This document shows, piece by piece, positions 58,893 through 64,000 of a stretch of 64,000 nucleotides of DNA. The stretch spans positions 1 through 64,000 of the forward strand of contig BOKF01000023.1 in NCBI GenBank assembly GCA_016860845.1, in the 5' to 3' direction. The position numbers and the translations under genes were made by a program. The first letter of the stretch is position 1; each line of letters starts with the position of its first letter. The notes under the pieces are model-generated. The model saw only the letters and a list, made by a program, of their open reading frames with translations, ran no database searches and had not been told where the DNA came from. This DNA comes from Chloroflexota bacterium (GTDB lineage: Bacteria; Chloroflexota; Anaerolineae; 4572-78; J111).

Positions 58893-60660
58893 TCTTCTTC
58901 ATCACAAAAGTGATCTGGTCGCCTTCCGTAACATCCGCTTCAAAAAGATGTTTTTCGCTAACGCCCTGGATGTCAGCCGGGTCAAGTTGTAGACCCTGAA
59001 CCGCCTCACTATTGTAATAGGCGATCATCAGTACGCCATCACCGCCCGTATCAAGCTTGTAGGCTGAAACAAGAACACTAATGTGTCCCGTGAAGTTGCT
59101 GCGCCAGCGCCAAGCAATATCCTGGTCCTTGCCCGGATGTCCGGAGGCCGGGCAAATACGGACATAATCTCTAGCATACCAGCAGGCTCCATATTTTCTT
59201 TCTTCAAACTGCATGGGCTCAAAATCGTTGTCATCATCGTCAGACCAGAGGTATTCCCAAATCCCGCCGCGGGAGCTGGAGAAATCTCGCTGGGTATCGG
59301 CGACAAGCTGCGGTGCAGGGAGAGGTGTAGGCGCTACCGGAGGGGGAGGCAGAAGCGTCGCAGACGGAAGCGGGGTAGGGAGCTCAAAGGAGGTAGATAG
59401 AGGCGTTTCAAACGATACGAAACTTTCTCCCTGATCAATCCCATTTCCCTCTGATCGCTGAAGTACCACCAGCACCAGCACAATTCCCAATAACAGAGCA
59501 GCCAGGATAACCAGGCCCGCCGCAAGACCGGCAAAAATTGGCCAAAACAGACTTGCCCCCGTAGAGGACTTGGTTACCTCAAGCTCATGCTTGGGTCCAG
59601 TTCCATTCCCTGTTTGAGTAACTTTTTCTTGAGGCCCAAAGCGGGCCAAGGCCGGTGCGATTTCAACCGGCTCATGTACCAGCCCAAGGGCCGCTGCCGG
59701 AAGCGGGGGCAAAGGCTGCTCGGCCAGACCGGCCCGCACCCGCTCCGGAATTGACAGGTAGGCCAGGGTGGGCAGGGGTGAGCCTGACCTTGCGGCTGGG
59801 GCGATTCCCAGGGCTCGGTCCAGGGCGTCGGCCAGAGCCATCCCGCTGGTGTAGCGTTGCCCTGGTTCCTTGGCCAGCGCCTTCAAGATGACACGCTCGA
59901 CCGCCGGGTCGAGGTCAGGTCGAACTTCTCGGGGTGGGGGTGGGGGTTCGGTCATGTGGAGCATGGCCACATCCAACGGCTCCTCGGCTTCAAAGGGGAG
60001 GGTCCCGGTGAACATCTGGTAGAGAATGACCCCCAGCGCATACAGGTCACTCTGGGGCACGACGTTAAATGAAGATTTTGCCTGCTCCGGGGCCATATAG
60101 TCAGGAGTGCCGAATGCCTCATTCCGGGTTCCGGTGTCGGCCAACAGGACCAGACCAAAATCAACCAAAATCGCATTACCTTGCTGGTTCAAGATGATGT
60201 TGGCCGGTTTAACATCTCGATGAATGACCCCGCTGTGGTGTGCGTAATCCAGCGCCGTGCCAATCTCACGGATTATCCGGCTGGCCTCTTCCGGCTCGAT
60301 AAAAGTGCTATCCTGCCGATAGCCCGCCAGGAGCTGATCCAGGGCCAAGCCCTCAATATACTGCAAAACCATAAAAAGCAGGCCATCGGCTTCACTGTAG
60401 TGATACAATTTGACAATATTGGGATGCTCCAATTGGGCAATTGCCTGGGCCTCCCGCTTAAAACGCATGATATAATCCCGGTCAGCTCGAAAGGGCTTAT
60501 CAATCACCTTGATCGCCACCCAGCGTCTGAGGCGCACGTCCAGCCCTCGGTAGACCCGTGCCATGCCCCCTTGTCCTAGCAGGTCATCCAGGCGATACTC
60601 GTCGAGTTGCCGACCAATTAATGTGTCTTCAATTAGCACTTTGTCCTCATGCTGCATCAC
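58837..60660 (-). CDS. Membrane Ser/Thr protein kinase, single kinase domain
   Basis: The 607-aa product has one Hanks-type kinase domain (~22-285): GQGGMA (29-34), K51, HRDVKPAN (147-154), DFG (167-169), APE. It continues with a Pro-rich linker, a transmembrane helix (~375-402), a Pro/Thr spacer and a ~150-aa outer domain (~450-607). The outer domain is homologous to that of the kinase at 47591 (FEERKYGACWYARDYVRICP, GHPGKDQDIAWRW, DQITFVMKKNG). The kinase part is closest to the second domain of the twin kinases. Its ATG overlaps the stop of the small exported peptide gene (ATGA), and PP2C and FHA genes follow. Confidence 0.95.
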   Translation of the reverse strand: MMQHEDKVLIEDTLIGRQLDEYRLDDLLGQGGMARVYRGLDVRLRRWVAIKVIDKPFRADRDYIMRFKREAQAIAQLEHPNIVKLYHYSEADGLLFMVLQYIEGLALDQLLAGYRQDSTFIEPEEASRIIREIGTALDYAHHSGVIHRDVKPANIILNQQGNAILVDFGLVLLADTGTRNEAFGTPDYMAPEQAKSSFNVVPQSDLYALGVILYQMFTGTLPFEAEEPLDVAMLHMTEPPPPPREVRPDLDPAVERVILKALAKEPGQRYTSGMALADALDRALGIAPAARSGSPLPTLAYLSIPERVRAGLAEQPLPPLPAAALGLVHEPVEIAPALARFGPQEKVTQTGNGTGPKHELEVTKSSTGASLFWPIFAGLAAGLVILAALLLGIVLVLVVLQRSEGNGIDQGESFVSFETPLSTSFELPTPLPSATLLPPPPVAPTPLPAPQLVADTQRDFSSSRGGIWEYLWSDDDDNDFEPMQFEERKYGACWYARDYVRICPASGHPGKDQDIAWRWRSNFTGHISVLVSAYKLDTGGDGVLMIAYYNSEAVQGLQLDPADIQGVSEKHLFEADVTEGDQITFVMKKNGRDEYDHTSFQAQIYRQ

Positions 60661-60866
60661 TTGATGGTCTTCTCCGTTGTTAGACCGTTAGCCTGGAGGA
60701 CATAGCTGGCTGAGTCTTGCGTGGCTGCCCTGGAGAGGTGAGGTGAAGTCAACCCGGCTGGCTGGGGGAGTACCGAGGCGATATACAAAAGGAGGAGTGA
60801 CAAGAATAAAATAAGCCATATGTGCCTACCCACCTTGAGAGCACTTTTGAATTTTTGATCTATCAT
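60657..60866 (-). CDS. Small exported or membrane peptide, first gene of the kinase operon
   Basis: The 69-aa product has a basic N-terminus, a hydrophobic stretch (~17-35, HIWLILFLSLLLLYIASVL) and a polar end. GAGGTGA lies 5-11 nt before the ATG, and its TGA overlaps the kinase ATG, so translation is coupled. The hydrophobic part can be an uncleaved anchor or a signal peptide; an ALxA-type site is not clear. It is placed 39 nt after promoter module copy D. A ligand, inhibitor or membrane partner of the kinase is possible, but that is only inferred from coupling. Confidence 0.65.
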   Translation of the reverse strand: MIDQKFKSALKVGRHIWLILFLSLLLLYIASVLPQPAGLTSPHLSRAATQDSASYVLQANGLTTEKTIK

Positions 60867-60905
60867 CGTTTCACCTCGGGCTAATTTGAGCTTCGTATGC
60901 TCTCA

Positions 60906-60973
60906 ATATTATCAGGAAAAACCCTCCGTGTACACCGCCATTAGCTTACGTTTAGGTGAGCATTTCGGAAGGT
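60906..60973 (-). promoter_or_regulatory. Conserved promoter-dyad module, copy D
   Basis: On the minus strand: dyad GCTCAC-N6-GTAAGC, TGTACA (60929-60934), exactly 17 bp, TAATAT (60906-60911). The 39 nt from there to the small-peptide start resemble the same stretch of copy B. The DNA from 60974 to the IS630 end at 61345 shows no gene. Confidence 0.75.
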
Positions 60974-61417
60974 ACAGTTTTGACGTGAAGCCGATGATTC
61001 GACCCTGAGAACACGACAAAAACTCACGCCTTCCCTGGAACAGGTGAACATCCTAGCTCCATCCCAGCGGGGATTGCCTGATTTTTGGCGAGAATCGGCA
61101 CCGACTCCTCAACTACTCCGATCTCGCGGTAAGTCTCCTGGATGAGCCAAAAACTGTCATCTGCCCACTCGGCCCCGCTATCTGTTGGTCAAAAAGGACA
61201 AATGGTCGCCTCCGTTAGCACCTAAATCGGGGAAACTCAAAGGATTCTTCCCGGGTAGAGATTGTCAGAACAGGGCGACGGACCTAGGAGAGTGCTGAAA
61301 AAGTCCCCTGGCAGAATTCACGAAAGTTAACTCGCGGTGGTATTACTTAGTGGTTTTTCAAAAAAGTTTTTTGAGTAAATTAAAATCCGAGGCATACTCT
61401 CCATCAAAGGAGAGAAA

Positions 61418-61870
61418 ATGCCAGGGAAAAGGATTACCATCAAGTTACCCAAGCAGGATGAACAGATCCTGCAGGAATTTGTGAGCCAAGGTCAAAAAAA
61501 TGCCAGAGAAATCAACCGGGCCCGCATTTTACTGCTGGCCAATGAAGGGCGGCCGGTCAAAGAGATCGAGCAGATCCTGGGGGTCAGCGCGGCCACGATC
61601 TGTAACGTGCGCAATACCTACAATCGGCAAGAGCACGACGATATTTTGGAAGTCATCCAAGATAAACCCCGCAGTGGTCGGCCGCTGAAGTTGGATAGTC
61701 GGGTCGCCGCCAACGTGAGTATGATTGCCTGCTCCGAACCGCCAGTCGGTTCGGCTCGCTGGACGCTGCATCTGATTGCCGATAAGCTGGTCGAACTGGA
61801 AGTGGTGGAAAGCATTTCTCACGAGAGCGTGCGTCAACTGTTAAAAAAAACAGGCTCAAACCCTGGTTAA
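61418..61870 (+). CDS. IS630 transposase, N-terminal frame (OrfA)
   Basis: The 150-aa frame has the HTH half (VKEIEQILGVSAATICNVRNTY; KPRSGRPLKLD). It ends after an A8 run near 61845-61852, where a −1 slip would continue as LKKNRLKPWLSEQWC in the catalytic frame. Same layout as copy 1. Confidence 0.88.
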   Translation: MPGKRITIKLPKQDEQILQEFVSQGQKNAREINRARILLLANEGRPVKEIEQILGVSAATICNVRNTYNRQEHDDILEVIQDKPRSGRPLKLDSRVAANVSMIACSEPPVGSARWTLHLIADKLVELEVVESISHESVRQLLKKTGSNPG

Positions 61871-61917
61871 GTGAACAATGGTGTATCGGTCAAATCACCG
61901 GTAGTTTTCTGTGGCAG

Positions 61918-62550
61918 ATGGAGGATGTCCTGCATCAATATCAGTTGCCTTATGACCCCACTTGTCCGCTCATCTGTTTTGATGAACGACCTTGCTTTCT
62001 AATTGGTGACGTGGGGGCGATCTTACCGATGAGCCCGGGCAAGGCCAAACGCTACCATTATGAGTATGAAAAGAATGGTTCGTGCTGTGTTTTGCTGGCC
62101 TTTGAACTCCACACCGGCTTTCGTTATGTTGAAGTCAGGACCCGCCGAACTGCCGTGGATTATGCTGAATTTATGCAAAACTTGCTGAACAAACCATATC
62201 CGCAGGTCAAAGCGATCCGGTTGGTGCAAGACAACTTAAACACCCATACGCCCGGCTCCTTTTATCAGATCTTACCCCCTAGTACTGCCTTCGCACTGAG
62301 CCAGCGTTTTGAACTGCACTATACGCCGCCCAAAGGCTCGTGGCTAAACATGGCGGAGATCGAGTTCGCCGCCTTGGTTAAGCAATGTCTTGACCGGCGC
62401 CTTCCTGATGTTGATACCCTGCGGCGTGAAGTTTTGGCTTGGACGGACCGCCGCAATCTTGACCGCACAACGGTCAACTGGACGTTCTCTCAAGCTGATG
62501 CTCGGACCAAACTGCAACGTCATTATGTTAATGTACAAAAACTTTTTTGA
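61918..62550 (+). CDS. IS630 transposase, catalytic frame (OrfB)
   Basis: The DDE half: ICFDERPCFLIGD, IRLVQDNLNTH and KGSWLNMAEIEFAAL carry the Asp, Asp and Glu. The frame is open upstream of ATG 61918 into the slip site, so the functional product is most likely the frameshift fusion (~378 aa). No inactivating change is seen. Confidence 0.88.
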   Translation: MEDVLHQYQLPYDPTCPLICFDERPCFLIGDVGAILPMSPGKAKRYHYEYEKNGSCCVLLAFELHTGFRYVEVRTRRTAVDYAEFMQNLLNKPYPQVKAIRLVQDNLNTHTPGSFYQILPPSTAFALSQRFELHYTPPKGSWLNMAEIEFAALVKQCLDRRLPDVDTLRREVLAWTDRRNLDRTTVNWTFSQADARTKLQRHYVNVQKLF

Positions 62551-62562
62551 AAAACCACTTAG

Positions 62563-62967
62563 TACATTCAAAAAAGTTCTGCGGGATATTAAGCAATTTC
62601 CCAGTGAAAATATCACTTCTATTCCTCGAAACTAATTTGTTTGTACTTAGAGCCATCCCTGAAGGAGAGAGGTCAGGTTATGCTAGGACGACGAAATCAA
62701 CAATGCAGCTTTTTTGGACTCTTCGTCCTGAAAAGTGCAAGAAGCATCAATCTACGGGCAAAACCCGTGAGCGCAACAAGTCAAAACTGGCGCTATCAGA
62801 TACCGCCGACGATCATTACATCGCCTCTATCTCTTCGCCGCTTTGCCATTCCGCTGTATTGTGCTAATATTGTCCGTCCCAATACAGAATGCTGTTCCTT
62901 CGCCCCAAGTGATACAAGCGTCTACCCCGTATAACTAAACTCAGGCGTTGAGATTCAGGAGGCAGTC
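62563..62967. other. Spacer without recognisable gene
   Basis: About 400 bp between the second IS630 element and the monooxygenase gene. Frames here are short and lack coding character. The only useful signal is AGGAGGCAGTC before the ATG at 62968. Confidence 0.5.
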
Positions 62968-63948
62968 ATGATCACTACGCCACTCTGCGAACTGCTGGCA
63001 ATCGAGCACCCAATTCTGAATGCGCCGATGAGCGGCACCGCCACCGGCACCCTGGCTGCGGCCGTCTCCGAAGCAGGGGGGTTTGGCATGGTTGGCGGCA
63101 CCAGTCCTGGCGGGCCAGATTGGCTGCGCGCCCAGATTCGTGCCGCCCGTGCCCAAACGGCGCGTCCATTCGGGGTGGGGTTCATTTCCTCATTTCCCGG
63201 CGTCGACGATCTCGTCAAGGTCGCGCTCGAAGAGCGGGTGGCGGCGATCAACCACTCCTTTGCCGACCCAACCCCCTATGTTGCCGCTGCGCATGCCGCC
63301 GGCGTCAAGGTCTTTGCCCAGGTACAAACGGTCGCCCAGGCTCAAATTGCGGTGCGCGCCGGCGTCGACGTGATCATCGCGCAGGGTACCGAGGCCGGGG
63401 GACATACCGGCAGCGCCGGCACGTTCGCACTCGTACCCGCCGTCGTGGATATTGCGGGCGACATCCCGGTGGTCGCGGCTGGTGGCATCGCTGATGGCCG
63501 CGGACTGGCGGCTGCCCTGATGCTCGGTGCCGTTGGCGTGTGGTTAGGCACGCGCTTTGTGGCCAGCCAGGAGTGGGGCGGCCAGCCATGGGAGCAAGCC
63601 GCGGTGGTGGCTGCCACCGCCGACGACACCGTCCGCACCTCGGTCTTCGACCTGGTACGCGCGCGGCCATTCCCGGAGGGGATCGCCGATCGCGTCCTGC
63701 GGAATGCTTTCGTGGAGACTTGGCAAGGCCGGGAAGCCGACCTGCTGGCCTATCAACCGGAGCTGCGTGCCCAGCTGGCCGAGGCGGCCGAGCGCGGCGA
63801 TACCAGTATGGTGGACATCAGCGCGGGCATGAGTGCTGGCATGATCCAGGCAGTTGAGCCCGCCGGCGCCATCGTTCGGCGGATCGTCCACGTAGCCGAG
63901 CAACTCATACACGAATGGGCTTCAAAGCTGGGGCGCCCTACGACATAA
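62968..63948 (+). CDS. Nitronate monooxygenase-type FMN enzyme
   Basis: The 326-aa TIM-barrel protein belongs to the nitronate monooxygenase (2-nitropropane dioxygenase) family, which oxidises toxic alkyl nitronates using FMN. Visible are the start IEHPILNAPMSG (FMN site), GGFGMVGG, the VIIAQGTEAGGHTG segment with the catalytic-type His, VVAAGGIADGRGLAAALMLGAVGVWLGTRF (FMN phosphate site, in pieces) and a C-terminal helical part. The perfect AGGAGG RBS fixes the start. It is GC-richer than most neighbours. No functional link to the envelope genes is apparent. Confidence 0.9.
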   Translation: MITTPLCELLAIEHPILNAPMSGTATGTLAAAVSEAGGFGMVGGTSPGGPDWLRAQIRAARAQTARPFGVGFISSFPGVDDLVKVALEERVAAINHSFADPTPYVAAAHAAGVKVFAQVQTVAQAQIAVRAGVDVIIAQGTEAGGHTGSAGTFALVPAVVDIAGDIPVVAAGGIADGRGLAAALMLGAVGVWLGTRFVASQEWGGQPWEQAAVVAATADDTVRTSVFDLVRARPFPEGIADRVLRNAFVETWQGREADLLAYQPELRAQLAEAAERGDTSMVDISAGMSAGMIQAVEPAGAIVRRIVHVAEQLIHEWASKLGRPTT

Positions 63949-63964
63949 AACAGGAGCAGTTCAG

Positions 63965-64000
63965 GTGTTCATTCGAATACAATCCCCTTGTCCGCCTCGA
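63965..64000 (+). CDS. Possible start of the next gene, cut by the window edge
   Basis: GTG at 63965 with AGGAG 10 nt upstream opens a frame to the window end (12 codons, VFIRIQSPCPPR). Too short to identify. Confidence 0.25.
   Translation, partial: MFIRIQSPCPPR

Larger units (their letters stand above)
61346..62562 (+). mobile_element. IS630-family insertion sequence, copy 2
   Basis: A 1217-bp element with strong terminal inverted repeats: left CTTAGTGGTTTTTCAAAAAA, right (reverse complement) CTAAGTGGTTTTTCAAAAAA. TA flanks both ends (61344-61345 and 62563-62564). It differs in ends and sequence from copy 1 and is therefore a separate IS630 member, not a recent duplicate. Confidence 0.92.

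Overview
The window looks like a chromosome segment of a filamentous or multicellular-type Chloroflexota bacterium (Anaerolineae/Ardenticatenia/Caldilineae-like). This rests on recognised family content, not on a search. The signs are several Hanks-type Ser/Thr kinases (two with two complete kinase domains), FHA proteins and a PP2C phosphatase, an fhaA-fhaB-rodA-pbpA cluster ordered as in Actinobacteria, a sortase, a VanW protein and LysM/SH3/PA14 envelope proteins, DUF11 and CotH surface proteins, and a secreted protein ending in a YLPLIRK-type tail. No rRNA, tRNA or CRISPR array was seen.

Layout. 1-7925: the end of a Tn7-like transposon with cargo (an N6-methylase-like gene and a gene cut by the window edge), a TniQ/TnsD protein with about nine tandem helix-turn-helix repeats, TnsC, and a TnsA-TnsB fusion. 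Its right end carries TnsB-type repeats and a probable TGT...ACA terminus at 7925, which abuts a broken reading frame. 8160-12825: three small membrane-anchored proteins (two are duplicates), a series of terminator hairpins, and about 0.8 kb of G-rich DNA with no gene. 12825-19741: ECF sigma factor operon (sigma factor, membrane protein with anti-sigma position, beta-propeller protein, CotH/lamin-tail protein). 19876-29926: DUF11 surface protein, FHA-winged-helix regulator, an unrecognised 809-aa protein translationally coupled to a twin-domain kinase, two hypotheticals. 30000-34610: a CNNM/CorC-type membrane protein whose Shine-Dalgarno has been separated from its start codon by an IS630 element, followed by an IS481-like element with Mu/Tn7-style ends. 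34890-38689: Tat-exported protein plus nucleotidyltransferase, PqqD-like and HprK-like genes (an HPr-rel-A-type peptide modification set). 38728-47400: envelope growth cluster (LysM, VanW, sortase, PA14/SH3, PBP, RodA/FtsW, FhaB, FhaA), divergent from a second twin-domain kinase (47591-50284). 50391-56327: a polyuronate (alginate-like) locus with a UDP-glucose/GDP-mannose dehydrogenase, a GT2 synthase fused to an AlgG-like C5-epimerase beta-helix, and a BNR lipoprotein. 56748-60866: kinase, PP2C, FHA and a small exported peptide. 61346-62562: second IS630 element. 62968-63948: nitronate monooxygenase.

Two observations tie the region together. First, four near-identical copies of a promoter module (−35-like TGTACA, exact 17-bp spacer, −10, and an upstream 6-bp dyad) sit in front of the minus-strand DUF11 gene, the fhaA cluster, the polyuronate locus and the small-peptide/kinase operon, which suggests a local envelope regulon. 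Second, the polyuronate synthase carries its own predicted epimerase with the AlgG DPHD motif in one polypeptide.
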